Positions 19,595 to 28,149 of a DNA stretch of 28,851 bases are shown here, piece by piece. Origin of the DNA: an uncultured Phocaeicola sp. (GTDB taxonomy: Bacteria > Bacteroidota > Bacteroidia > Bacteroidales > Bacteroidaceae); NCBI GenBank assembly GCA_948566455.1, contig CAOYQO010000031.1:1-28851 (forward strand), written 5' to 3'. Position numbers and translations under genes: made by a program. The stretch's first letter is position 1; each line of letters begins with the position of its first letter. The notes beneath the pieces were generated by a model that made no database searches, was not told the DNA's origin, and saw nothing but the letters and a program-made list of their open reading frames with translations.

Positions 19595-20557
19595 TTATAG
19601 TCCATCAGAGAATTTCGCTTTCTTCTGTCTCTCACGTTCGATATTTTCTGTTCTTTCTTTTTCTATTTGTTTTCTGATACTATCTTTTTCATTTTCTAAT
19701 AATTCTATTAATTGAGGATGTGATATATCAATAGCTAAATGAAAAGTTATTAACGTCCCGGCTCCTTGACGTTCTGATTCATAATCAGCTTTGTAGAAAT
19801 TGATAGCTTTATATAAGAAAGGCCATGCAGCTATATGTATGGTACTTTCGTTTCCAAAACTTTTCCCATATCGTTTAAGTAAATAATCGTATATGGTTGA
19901 TTTATCTTGTATATATTTGTTGTATTCATAATCTTCTTTGTCGAAAACATTTATGTCATAATCATACAGTTTGTACTTACGTACAGTTTTGATAGTAAAT
20001 CCACAAAGTTGATTTTTGTAAAAAGTGGGATGCCCTAACTTAAAATCAATGCCATTTACTGTAATTATGCCATTAGTTTCTTTTTCAATTCTATAATAAA
20101 CTGATTTGTAATCTTTATGTGACATACCCCAAAAGAAACTCCCCATGATTTTCTTGCCGTCTCTTTGGGCGAGGATATTGGATTGCTTAAGAATATATAA
20201 ACTATCTTGGACTTTTTGTAAACTATCTGCGATAAATTCCTCTCGCCTTTTTTCTTTATAATAAATCTGGCTTCTTTCTAATTCTTCCTTTATTTCGCAT
20301 TTATGTATCTTTTCATTTAGTACTAATCCCACAAAAATAAATAATATGGAAAGCAATATAGAACTTATCCATATAAAGTTTCTAAAGCTTTTCTTTTCAT
20401 TCCATTTGTTATTCACATATCCCCATAGAATAAGAATTGGTATGAGAGATAATATCAAAAAAAAGATTGAGCTGGAAATATGATTTATTCCATAACAGAT
20501 AATGATACTTTCAATAATGGAGAATATCAAGGAGGGGACTATTATTTTTTTACACAT
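19595..20557 (-). CDS. Membrane-anchored accessory protein of unknown function
   Basis: 320 residues. Three hydrophobic segments near 6-24, 30-48 and 60-80 would anchor it in the inner membrane. A charged coiled coil follows (KEELERSQIYYKEKRREEFIADSLQ, in part, about 88-120). Then a soluble domain starts at FFWGMSHKDYKSVYYRIEKE (about 141) and continues with GIDFKLGHPTFYKNQLCGFTI, a pattern seen in secreted or membrane proteins of Bacteroidales; the name of that domain is unknown to me. The C-terminus is very charged (EKERTENIERERQKKAKF). It is on the opposite strand to its neighbours, has its own promoter, and its base composition is more AT-rich than the tail genes. These are marks of a lysogenic-conversion (moron) gene. 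Defence against other phages or a host-surface role are possible, but neither is shown. Confidence 0.6.
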   Translation of the reverse strand: MCKKIIVPSLIFSIIESIIICYGINHISSSIFFLILSLIPILILWGYVNNKWNEKKSFRNFIWISSILLSILFIFVGLVLNEKIHKCEIKEELERSQIYYKEKRREEFIADSLQKVQDSLYILKQSNILAQRDGKKIMGSFFWGMSHKDYKSVYYRIEKETNGIITVNGIDFKLGHPTFYKNQLCGFTIKTVRKYKLYDYDINVFDKEDYEYNKYIQDKSTIYDYLLKRYGKSFGNESTIHIAAWPFLYKAINFYKADYESERQGAGTLITFHLAIDISHPQLIELLENEKDSIRKQIEKERTENIERERQKKAKFSDGL

Positions 20558-20629
20558 AAAAACTGAATAATAAATTCATTATATAAAGTATAACTATAAT
20601 CATAATTCAAGAATACTCTAAAATTGATA

Positions 20630-20642
20630 GTAGCAATGCTAC
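20630..20642. repeat. Small palindrome in the membrane-protein leader
   Basis: GTAGC-AAT-GCTAC, a perfect 5-bp inverted repeat lying between the moron promoter (20693-20723) and its start codon at 20557. It could be an operator downstream of the promoter or a small leader hairpin. Confidence 0.35.
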
Positions 20643-20692
20643 CAATTAAACTAAAACTCCTAACATATAATAACCTCTTTTATAATTAAATG

Positions 20693-20723
20693 CAAAAGTA
20701 CTAATAAATAAAATTATGACAAA
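20693..20723 (-). promoter_or_regulatory. Bacteroidales promoter of the membrane-protein gene
   Basis: On the minus strand: TTTG (20723-20720), 19 bases, TACTTTTG (20700-20693). Both elements and spacing match the consensus. The leader is about 130 bases. An independent promoter on the opposite strand supports expression from the prophage. Confidence 0.75.
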
Positions 20724-20809
20724 TGATATTTTTTATGTTTTTCAACATACACGTGGAAGCAAGTTAGGGGTTGAGTATAATAATCTACTAAAAAATGCTT
20801 TTATGGCAT

Positions 20810-20835
20810 TATTTTCTATGATTATATAGAAAATA
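20810..20835. promoter_or_regulatory. 26-bp palindromic operator, copy 2
   Basis: TATTTTCTA (20810-20818), eight bases, TAGAAAATA (20827-20835): identical arms and spacer length to the copy at 3731-3756. Here it overlaps the -33 region of the promoter whose -7 box is 20840-20847. Confidence 0.65.
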
Positions 20836-20839
20836 CAAT

Positions 20840-20847
20840 TATATTTG
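20840..20847 (+). promoter_or_regulatory. -7 box of the tail-tip/baseplate operon promoter
   Basis: TATATTTG, with the palindrome in place of a -33 TTTG. It restarts transcription of structural genes after the regulatory cassette. Having the same palindrome as the terminase/tRNA region suggests joint control of late genes. Confidence 0.6.
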
Positions 20848-20877
20848 CGTTGAAATAAGATTAAAGTATAAGGCCAT

Positions 20878-20923
20878 AGAGCTTGTTGTGGAGACTAAAT
20901 ATCTCTGCGGCAAGCTCTTTTTT
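20878..20923 (+). terminator. Intrinsic terminator/attenuator in the baseplate operon leader
   Basis: AGAGCTTG (20878-20885) pairs with CAAGCTCT (20911-20918), followed by a run of T. It lies about 25 bases after the expected transcription start and before the first gene, so it must be read through for the operon to be expressed. Confidence 0.75.
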
Positions 20924-20928
20924 AATAT

Positions 20929-21447
20929 ATGTATATGAACGAACCGTATTCTATTTTGATGCAGAAAACTACCGAGAATGCTCCAGTCAAAGACAGCTTG
21001 GCGCATTTTGGAATTGTGTGCACAGAATTTCCGTTCAAGCCGGGTGGGGAAACGAAAGATTTACCCAAACGGGATTGGCCGGATGAAGACGGTGAAGATA
21101 CTTACATACCCGATAAGCTGCTATTAAAGGCATACGACTTGGAAGCCGAGATGTGCTATAAGGGAGATTTGGGTACTGCATACGATAAAATTATGGCCTT
21201 TCAAAACTATCTCACGGGAGAAAATGGTGACGGTGCCACTTTGAAAATATATAACTCGCACACGGGTATCGGGCGGCAAGGACTTTACTTACTGGAGGTT
21301 GGAGATTTTGAATTTAATAAGTCCAATATGGATGAAGTCTTGACCTTCCCGGTAAAATTCAGAGTAACTGATCCTCGAACTCAAATAATCCCCTCGTATA
21401 GTGTTGCGGAACCGACAAAGATAGTTGCATTGGTTGAAAAAGTATAG
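20929..21447 (+). CDS. Distal tail (Dit-like) or tail-tip protein
   Basis: 172 residues; ATG at 20929 chosen, though a second ATG two codons on (20935) is equally possible. First gene of the tail-tip operon, five bases after the terminator T-run. It contains a long acidic loop (WPDEDGEDTYIPDKLLLKAYDLEAEM in part), a helix (TAYDKIMAFQNYLTG) and a final beta-rich stretch YLLEVGDFEFNKSNMDEVLTFPVKFRVTDP (in part), where a predicted strand pair ends in a FRVTDP turn. This is the expected make-up of the N-terminal domain of Dit-like proteins, which form the hexamer that links tube to tail tip. The alternative is a generic tail adaptor. The gene separates the cassette from the large tail-tip protein. 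Confidence 0.5.
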   Translation: MYMNEPYSILMQKTTENAPVKDSLAHFGIVCTEFPFKPGGETKDLPKRDWPDEDGEDTYIPDKLLLKAYDLEAEMCYKGDLGTAYDKIMAFQNYLTGENGDGATLKIYNSHTGIGRQGLYLLEVGDFEFNKSNMDEVLTFPVKFRVTDPRTQIIPSYSVAEPTKIVALVEKV

Positions 21448-21451
21448 CTGT

Positions 21452-24322
21452 ATGGCATGGAAGGTTTATGATAAAACTGGCAATACGGTACGTTGTACAC
21501 TGAAAGGTTTGGAGTATAATGGTACATGGATGGGTGCATGTTTTGTGACAAGCACTCTGAAAAGTGCCGTACCCATTCTTTTTGAGATAGGTGACTATGT
21601 TATGTACCGTGGTGAGAGGTTTGAGATAAACTATGATCCTACGGCATTAAAAAAGGCGGCAAGAAAAACTTCGGGAGAAGCGTTTGTCTATGATAACGTA
21701 AAGTTCAACTGGCCGGGAGATGAATTGACGCGATGTGATTTTCTTGATTATGTGAAAAGTGATAATCAGATACACTTCACTTCTTTGCCTAAGTTCAGTT
21801 TCTTCGCTTCGTCTATACAAGATTTGGCAGACCGTGTTCAAGTAAATCTTGACCGTATATATACCGGAGCACAAAAATGGACGGTTGCCGTACACCCTGA
21901 ATATGTGAGCACTACCAATGTAAACATTGATGTGAACAATATAAAGGTATGGGGTGCATTGGAGTTGTTCAATTCAAAATTTGGTGCGAACTTTGTTATT
22001 CGTGGCCGAACAATAACAATCGGTACTGCCGGTATTGCTGTGGGCAATATTTTCAAGTATGGACGTGGAAACGGTTTGTACGAAATTCAACGTACAGCCG
22101 ATGCGGATCAACAGATTATTACGCGATTGCGTGCATACGGTAGTACAAGAAATATGCCTAACCGGTATTATAATAAGCTCTCAAACAGTTCTCTTACCAA
22201 TTATTTGCCGAATAACATGGCCGTGGAAAATCTGATGTTACCTGATTTTCCTAAGACAACGCTTGATCCATATATTGACAGTAAGAATATTGCTGTGCTT
22301 GGCATTCGGGAAGGGAGTGTTTATTTTGACGGTACCGGTGGTTTGGAGGAAATATGTCCTTCAATGGAAGGTATGACCGCCGAACAGTTGAAAGATGCAG
22401 GTATTTATGTATCATTGGATGCCGGGGATAATGGCAATCTTGACGAAGTGGCTGATGCCGAACAACTGACAGATGATGGTACAATGGATAGCCTGAAGGA
22501 AGGTGAAGATGTCCCACCTTTTACAATAACGCTAAAAGATGTTGGTTTCAATATAAACGATTACCTGACTTCTGAAACAGCCACCATTAGCATGAAAAAC
22601 GGCATGTGTGGTGGCCGGGATTTTGAAATAACCAAATGTGAGAAGAAGGGCAATAAATATGTGCTGACTTGTAACCGTGTATATGATGAAAGTCTGAAAT
22701 TATATTTCCCATACAAGGATTACAATATAAAGTCCGGTGACAAGTTTGTCCTGCTTTATATTGATATGCCGGACGTTTATATTCAGGCCGCTTCACAACG
22801 GTTGCTTGCTACCGCGAAAAAATATCTTGCAAAGAATGACTATGTGCGCTATTCGTATGAACCGAAGGTGGATGATATTTTCATGGCACGCCAACATGAT
22901 GAGGCTGTTGCAAGGGGGGAAGCAAGCATACATGATACTTTGAAAGAAGGGGACTTGATGCTATTCACTGATAGCGATCTTGGTATTGAAGGCAGCATCA
23001 TTATTGATACCCTTATTATCAAAGAGGGAGAAGATATGATACCGAAGTACACTATGACACTTCGGGAGGAAAAGGCTGTTGGATCGCTTGAAAAAATCCA
23101 AAATCAGATAGACTCTATTGCAGGTGGTGGGCAGGGAACCGGTGGCTTGAATACCCAACAGATACAGTCTATCATCCGTTCACTGGGCAATCAGCTTTTT
23201 CTTTCGCGCACCCACAATGATACGGCAGCTGGGCTTATCGGCTTCTTAGCCGGTGCTATCTTTGGTGCAAGCGGTTTTGCAGAGGGTTTGACCGGCTTTG
23301 GGGCGAAAATAGACAGCATGGGACGTGGGTATATGGAAAGCCTCACGTTACGCAGGTTTTTAGAGGTGCCGGAATTGCGTTTTAACCGTGCTGAAATTGT
23401 GCTTGGTGACAAATGGCGTTCTCCCGGTGCTGGAATTATAGAGAGTGTTGAGCCTGATTATGATGCTGACGGTAACTTGCTACGTTCCGGGACAATAAGT
23501 TTGAAATTACAAGACGGTGAAATAGGTGCTGTGGCTGTGGATGATATTTGCATGGGGTATTTCCATGACTATGAAACGCCGGGGAATAATGCGGTATCTG
23601 ATATAGATGATAGCCGTGGCAACCGTATGTTTGCCGGTTTCTGTACAATCTATTTTCGTATTACAGAAATATTGGATGCCGGAACAAACAAAAGGTTTCG
23701 CTATGTGCTTCGTGGTGTTTCTGATCGTTGGCAATATTCTTTCCATCCGTGTGAGGCTTTGCATTTTGTCGCTTATGGCAACTTTACAAACAAGGAACGC
23801 CAGACTTCCGCTTATGAGACGAGGACATACCGCCGTTTCTTGGTAGGGGTAAATGACTGGGAGTTTACAAAGAGTATGGTTGCAATGCAGGATGGGGATT
23901 TGAGCAATCTCAACATCTTCGGGTTGGATATGACCGGTTATTCTGCTTATCTGAATAACATTTATATGACCGGCACAATCGAACAGTTACAGATAGATGC
24001 ACCGGTACGCATTGAAATTGATACGCAAGGTGACAATTTTCTTGCTTATGGTGAATCAATGGAAATTACTTGCAAGGTCTTTAAAGGTTGGGAGGATATT
24101 ACAGACACAGTTAGACAATGGGCTATCCGAAGGGATAGTGGAGATACCGCCGATGATGAAGCTTGGAATATCAAGCATAAAGATTTCAACGGTTCAATAA
24201 CGATACATAACACAAAGGAAATTAGTGATTTAGGGAATAATTCAGTAACAGTAGTAAGTACCTTGTTTACCATAACGGCAACAAATGATACTGCATCAGT
24301 AGAAGCAATTGTGACGATATGA
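21452..24322 (+). CDS. Large tail-tip/baseplate hub protein
   Basis: 956 residues from ATG 21452 (MAWKVYDKTG). The frame is open from a TTG at 21425 inside the previous gene, but ATG after that gene's stop is the better start. Its size and place after a Dit-like gene match tail-associated (Tal/gpJ-type) hub proteins. An N-terminal hub-like beta domain is suggested by GLEYNGTWMGACFVTSTLKSAVPILF and DYVMYRGERFEINYDPTA (parts); the middle has DIFMARQHDEAVARGEAS and a glycine-rich GGGQGTGG linker near residue 565; after this, LRRFLEVPELRFNRAEIVLGDKWRSPGAG and later DLSNLNIFGLDMTGYSAYLNNIYMTGTIEQL (parts) resemble the tail proteins of gut Bacteroides phages. No peptidase or lysozyme motif is evident. 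It overlaps the next start by four bases. Confidence 0.65.
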   Translation: MAWKVYDKTGNTVRCTLKGLEYNGTWMGACFVTSTLKSAVPILFEIGDYVMYRGERFEINYDPTALKKAARKTSGEAFVYDNVKFNWPGDELTRCDFLDYVKSDNQIHFTSLPKFSFFASSIQDLADRVQVNLDRIYTGAQKWTVAVHPEYVSTTNVNIDVNNIKVWGALELFNSKFGANFVIRGRTITIGTAGIAVGNIFKYGRGNGLYEIQRTADADQQIITRLRAYGSTRNMPNRYYNKLSNSSLTNYLPNNMAVENLMLPDFPKTTLDPYIDSKNIAVLGIREGSVYFDGTGGLEEICPSMEGMTAEQLKDAGIYVSLDAGDNGNLDEVADAEQLTDDGTMDSLKEGEDVPPFTITLKDVGFNINDYLTSETATISMKNGMCGGRDFEITKCEKKGNKYVLTCNRVYDESLKLYFPYKDYNIKSGDKFVLLYIDMPDVYIQAASQRLLATAKKYLAKNDYVRYSYEPKVDDIFMARQHDEAVARGEASIHDTLKEGDLMLFTDSDLGIEGSIIIDTLIIKEGEDMIPKYTMTLREEKAVGSLEKIQNQIDSIAGGGQGTGGLNTQQIQSIIRSLGNQLFLSRTHNDTAAGLIGFLAGAIFGASGFAEGLTGFGAKIDSMGRGYMESLTLRRFLEVPELRFNRAEIVLGDKWRSPGAGIIESVEPDYDADGNLLRSGTISLKLQDGEIGAVAVDDICMGYFHDYETPGNNAVSDIDDSRGNRMFAGFCTIYFRITEILDAGTNKRFRYVLRGVSDRWQYSFHPCEALHFVAYGNFTNKERQTSAYETRTYRRFLVGVNDWEFTKSMVAMQDGDLSNLNIFGLDMTGYSAYLNNIYMTGTIEQLQIDAPVRIEIDTQGDNFLAYGESMEITCKVFKGWEDITDTVRQWAIRRDSGDTADDEAWNIKHKDFNGSITIHNTKEISDLGNNSVTVVSTLFTITATNDTASVEAIVTI

Positions 24323-25524
24323 TAGAGAGTGAAAAGAAAAGAATCAGAAAAGAGTTTCAACCGCTTACCATTGCAGTAAGCTTGAAGATAATGACACCGA
24401 ATAGCCCGGCCAATCAGGTCTATAATCCGGTGGCAAATGAATATGACCCTGACCGTGGGGTTACTCCGCTGGTGATTTTACCGGAAGTCATAGCGAATGC
24501 CGCTGACGGTAGCTGGGATATGCCTTATGTCAATTCCTTGTTGGCAGAAATGAACTGGTTTGCTAATGGAGAGAATATTTCTGCAATCAGTTCATGGAAT
24601 GGGAAGTACAGTATAGATACGGTTGGAGATACACGCGGTGCCATTACAATAAGCAGAAATGTGGCTCCGGGTGAAAGTTTTGAGTTGCATTTTGAAGGTC
24701 TGATAGCTGATACCCGGCTTGGGGTGAATATTCCCGTTAAGACAGACTCTATCATGTTGACAACGGTAGATAAGAGTGAAGATACCTACGGTTTGTCTAT
24801 TGGGGATAGTCAGATAATCCAGTACAATCCATTTCTTGACAAGCTTTTGTTGTATGATTACAAGGTAGCCAACAATTTGATTTCTGCATCTACGGCCAAT
24901 AGGAATGCGGCTTTGGATGAAAATTCATACGAGCGCACCATTCCACTTATGGTAACAAAGGGAGTGAATAAAATAACTACCGGATATACAATTGAACTTT
25001 ATCAGGTGAACAGCATATCAAGTCAAACAATGCTGACTACCGCAAACCATGAAATAGTGGCTTTGTCCTTAACCAGCCTGACAATGGACTTGCGTTTGGT
25101 CGAGAAAGGGGATTACTTGCTGTTGGTGAAGGTTGGTGGAAAGGAGGTTGCAAGACAACAGTTCTCCATCAATCGTGTTTATCCCAAATTTACGTGCATA
25201 CCAGCAAGTCAGGCTTCCATTAATCCTGACGAAATTCTGCATAGGAATGTGGCTATGGTACAGTGGAATGGTGAGATTGTACCGATACCGGCACCAATTA
25301 TCCGCATGGTATGGTTTACGGACAGCGCGAACAAGACCGGGGTACAATGGCAGGAAGGGGAAAAAACTGTGATAATGTTGGATGGAACCGGTATTGGTGA
25401 AACTTATCTTGACGATTGGTTGGACGTGTACATTAAGGCCGAGCAAAAAAAGGCTTTCTCTGTATTGACTGATGGGACAAATGAATATACGGACAGTAAC
25501 GGGAACATATATATAAATAATTGA
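24319..25524 (+). CDS. Tail tip/baseplate structural protein
   Basis: 401 residues, start overlapping the previous stop (ATGATAG). Beta-sandwich-like, with repeated short strands and Thr/Ser/Asn-rich loops (GESFELHFEGLIADTRLGVNIPV, DYLLLVKVGGKEVARQQFSINRVY, parts) and a WQEGEKTVIMLDGTG segment near 350. The last 60 residues (YLDDWLDVYIKAEQKKAFSVLTDG) are mixed. There are no hallmarks of an enzyme. Located between the hub protein and the DGR target, so probably a baseplate or receptor-binding support protein. Family not recognised. Confidence 0.6.
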   Translation: MIESEKKRIRKEFQPLTIAVSLKIMTPNSPANQVYNPVANEYDPDRGVTPLVILPEVIANAADGSWDMPYVNSLLAEMNWFANGENISAISSWNGKYSIDTVGDTRGAITISRNVAPGESFELHFEGLIADTRLGVNIPVKTDSIMLTTVDKSEDTYGLSIGDSQIIQYNPFLDKLLLYDYKVANNLISASTANRNAALDENSYERTIPLMVTKGVNKITTGYTIELYQVNSISSQTMLTTANHEIVALSLTSLTMDLRLVEKGDYLLLVKVGGKEVARQQFSINRVYPKFTCIPASQASINPDEILHRNVAMVQWNGEIVPIPAPIIRMVWFTDSANKTGVQWQEGEKTVIMLDGTGIGETYLDDWLDVYIKAEQKKAFSVLTDGTNEYTDSNGNIYINN

Positions 25525-25525
25525 T

Positions 25526-25759
25526 ATGAGGTATGTTGTAGCAAATAAGGAAAAGGCTTTGGATGCCGGGGTTCTGTTGTTGGGGCACTTGGTAAAGGGA
25601 GAATCCATCATCTTGAATGAAAAGGAGGTAATGTGCCTGCCTTCTCTTGATGGAGAACTGGAAGATAGAATACTGTTGTTGGACGGTATCGTTTATACTA
25701 ATACAAGCATGAATCAAATTATATCAGAAGGAGGTTGGGAATATGGCAGAAAATTATAG
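25526..25759 (+). CDS. Small tail-module protein
   Basis: 77 residues starting two bases after the previous stop. It begins MRYVVANKEKALDAGVLLLG and has VKGESIILNEKEVMCLPSL and ELEDRILLLDGIVYT, predicted alternating strands and helices. I do not recognise the family; its 17-base overlap with the next gene ties it to the tail-tip operon. It may be an assembly partner of the following protein. Confidence 0.6.
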   Translation: MRYVVANKEKALDAGVLLLGHLVKGESIILNEKEVMCLPSLDGELEDRILLLDGIVYTNTSMNQIISEGGWEYGRKL

Positions 25760-26765
25760 TGCCCAAAATAGCATCACGATTAAACGTCTTCGTTCCAATG
25801 ACAGCCTGATGCTGACTTTTGAAAATAATGGCATTCCATTGTTTCAGGCCGTAGATGAAGAAAGTGGGGCTGTCTCTCCTGATTGGAGTATAGCTGCGAA
25901 TCAGCCGGTACGGACACCCAAAGTAACTTCGGCACGTGGGTTGGCGGTCAGTTTGTCTGGTCATAGTTGGGCTTACAATGGAGTGGCTTTAAATTTTAAC
26001 GGTGCGGAAAGTGGAGGTTGGAAAAAAGACAGTACGGGCAAATTCTCTTTGAATACCAGTACCGGTGCCATTAAAATTGTCGGAAACTTGGCAAGCAAAA
26101 CGAATATTGCAGGAGATACATTGACTTATTCATGTGTCGCTTCTACGGCAGGTGTTGAGTATAATTTGACCGGGGAACTGCCTATTGCCATTCAGAATAT
26201 GGGAGCCAGCTCTTACTATCTTGCTATTCTTGCAAGTACCGAACAGTTAACAAGCAAAGTAACAAGTTGTACTCTGACTACCAAGCTGTATGCCGGTGCT
26301 AATGCTATTACCGATTACTATATAAAATGGTATAAGGACACGGCGGTTTGGACTGATAAGAACGGACAAAAGAGCATTACTGTTACCCGTGATGATGTGG
26401 ATGGTACTCAATTGTTCATAGCGGAAGTTTATCAGTCTTCAAGTGCTTCACAGCCGATAGCACGTGCTGGGGTACGCATTGTTGACACAGCAGATGAATT
26501 TCAGATTGTGTGTTATATAACTTCTTCTAACAAAGAGGTTGATACCGGACAGCCCGTTACAGTAAGTGCCAAGATTGTAAATATGACTACTGGATCAACT
26601 TATACTCCTACTTCCGCATCGTGGACTATGGATGTGATGGATAAGGAAAACTGGAAGAGTTTGAAACATTCTACAACAAATTCTATATCTGTAACAACAA
26701 CGGAAACTGACAGAAACGGGACTCAATATGATGTTGATGTTTTGGCAGAATGTCATTTTAATTAA
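25743..26765 (+). CDS. Tail/baseplate protein, beta-rich
   Basis: 340 residues. The start overlaps the preceding gene by 17 bases and is preceded at 8 bases by AAGGAGG, a strong Shine-Dalgarno match that is unusual in Bacteroidales and fixes the start. The protein is rich in Thr, Ser and Val, with repeated strand-like segments (ITIKRLRSNDSLMLTFENNG, STGAIKIVGNLASKTNIAGD, TYSCVASTAGVEYNLTGELPIA, VTVSAKIVNMTTGSTYTP), as in immunoglobulin-like or fibre-base domains. It immediately precedes the DGR target, so it may form the support to which the variable receptor-binding protein is attached. Function is inferred from place. Confidence 0.6.
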   Translation: MAENYSAQNSITIKRLRSNDSLMLTFENNGIPLFQAVDEESGAVSPDWSIAANQPVRTPKVTSARGLAVSLSGHSWAYNGVALNFNGAESGGWKKDSTGKFSLNTSTGAIKIVGNLASKTNIAGDTLTYSCVASTAGVEYNLTGELPIAIQNMGASSYYLAILASTEQLTSKVTSCTLTTKLYAGANAITDYYIKWYKDTAVWTDKNGQKSITVTRDDVDGTQLFIAEVYQSSSASQPIARAGVRIVDTADEFQIVCYITSSNKEVDTGQPVTVSAKIVNMTTGSTYTPTSASWTMDVMDKENWKSLKHSTTNSISVTTTETDRNGTQYDVDVLAECHFN

Positions 26766-26785
26766 CATAAAAACAAAATAATATT

Positions 26786-28105
26786 ATGGCAACTAAAGGA
26801 TTAGGAAATGAAACATTGGTGACCTCCATTCTGCGTTCCAATACAGTATTGGTGGAAGTTGGTGGTAGTGTCAGACGCATTACCGTGGAAAACTTCATGA
26901 ATGCTATTAATAATGGTGACGAACAAATGTTGAGGCAGGTGGCTTGGGGGATTCCAATCAAACAATCAACCCAAAGTAGCACGAACTATGGTGTGATAGG
27001 TAATACAGCCGCATGGACAGAATACAAGTTGTATTGTGGCCGTTATCTCGTAACGAATGATGGAAGGGCTGCTAAAATGTCCCCTACCAATAGTGCGGTG
27101 TTTGCTGATGGTACTGCGGTGGATGAAACCAAAGGGCATGTGATGTGGATAGGGCCACGTTTGTATTATCGTGTACAGACTGACAGTGTAAGTGGTGTAC
27201 CAGTCTTATGGCTCTCGATGCTACCTATTGGCGGTGAGTTTATTGGTGGGGCAAATGGTGGAATGTATAACTGTATCGGTGCATACAAAGGCTCCATGTC
27301 AGGTAGCGCACTTGTTTCACGTTCAGGAGTTGCACCGGCAGGCAGCAAGACAATCAACGCATTTTGGAATGCTGCACAAGTGAACGGTAAGGAATGGGGA
27401 CTGACCGATTACGATCAGAGAAAGCTTATTATGATGTTGGGGCTGTCCCAGTACGGAGATACCAATATTCAAGCCAAACTTGGTTATGGTGTGGGTGGTA
27501 GCTCCAGTAAAGACTTGTGGGCTGCTGCGGCAGCATTGCAAACTGGCGCAACAAAGAGTCTCGGTGACAATTGGGGCAAAATAGCTATTTCTGTGGTGAA
27601 TGGAAGTAATACTGGAGTGGATTGTTCACGGGTGAACATGATGGGTATAGAAGATCCTTATGGGTGGCAGTGGGAATTTCTGCAAGGAGTATTTTGCGGT
27701 AGTTCCAACAATAGTGCTCAAAGTGGAACGGAAATTTTCATTTACAAAGGAAACCGTTTACCGACTACTGCTGAATTAGCTGCGCATCCAAATGGTGAAT
27801 ACAGACAAGCTACCCGTCAGACAGCTTCCGGTCAAGTGCAGGAAATAATTCTTGGGGAGCATTTTGATATTTTCCCGAAAAAGATTGGTGGAAACAGCAC
27901 TTCTTATTGGGCTGATTATTCATGGGCAAACACTACTGGGCAGCTGGTTCTTTGGGGCGGTAATGCGGATAACGGTGCGAATTGCGGCCTCGCTTATGCG
28001 ACCTCGCATGACGGTTGGTCGTCCTCGTATGCGCGTATCGGCTCTCGCCTTGCGTATTTTGGGAATTTAACATTTGTTAGCGGTGCATCTTTGATGGCTG
28101 CATGA
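26786..28105 (+). CDS. DGR target: C-type-lectin-fold variable tail protein
   Basis: 439 residues. The N-terminal 60 residues (VTSILRSNTVLVEVGGSVRRITVENFMNAI) probably attach it to the tail. The C-terminal 250 residues match the formylglycine-enzyme/C-type lectin-like fold of DGR variable proteins: WLSMLPIGGEFIGG, NAFWNAAQVNGKEWGLTDYDQRKLIMML, GIEDPYGWQWEFLQGVFC (parts), then the variable stretch at residues about 386-421 (LWGGNADNGANCGL..., ending GSRLAYFG). In this family the variable loops form the ligand-binding surface, here presumably the receptor on host capsule or surface protein. The TR and reverse transcriptase lie directly downstream. In Mtd of Bordetella phage BPP-1 an analogous protein switches host range. 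Confidence 0.88.
   Translation: MATKGLGNETLVTSILRSNTVLVEVGGSVRRITVENFMNAINNGDEQMLRQVAWGIPIKQSTQSSTNYGVIGNTAAWTEYKLYCGRYLVTNDGRAAKMSPTNSAVFADGTAVDETKGHVMWIGPRLYYRVQTDSVSGVPVLWLSMLPIGGEFIGGANGGMYNCIGAYKGSMSGSALVSRSGVAPAGSKTINAFWNAAQVNGKEWGLTDYDQRKLIMMLGLSQYGDTNIQAKLGYGVGGSSSKDLWAAAAALQTGATKSLGDNWGKIAISVVNGSNTGVDCSRVNMMGIEDPYGWQWEFLQGVFCGSSNNSAQSGTEIFIYKGNRLPTTAELAAHPNGEYRQATRQTASGQVQEIILGEHFDIFPKKIGGNSTSYWADYSWANTTGQLVLWGGNADNGANCGLAYATSHDGWSSSYARIGSRLAYFGNLTFVSGASLMAA
27942..28049 (+). repeat. DGR variable repeat (VR)
   Basis: The 3' part of the target gene matching the downstream TR copy: 27942-27988 matches 28229-28275 at 46 of 47 positions, the one change being TR A (28255) to VR G (27968). 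The 11-base end CGGCTCTCGCC (28039-28049) matches TR 28272-28282. Between them the VR has 54 bases absent from the TR, with codons ACC, CAT, GAC, TCC, TAT and CGT at 28001, 28007, 28010, 28022, 28028 and 28034, each NNC/NNT or CGT as expected if AAC/AAT in the template were randomised at A. Confidence 0.85.
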
Positions 28106-28149
28106 TAGATTTTAAAATATTAGTTCTTTGAATTTCAGTCAATTAAAAC

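Noticed and set aside
21425..21451. TTG-initiated extension of the tail-tip hub protein
   Set aside because: It overlaps the end of the previous gene; ATG 21452 directly after that stop is a better start.
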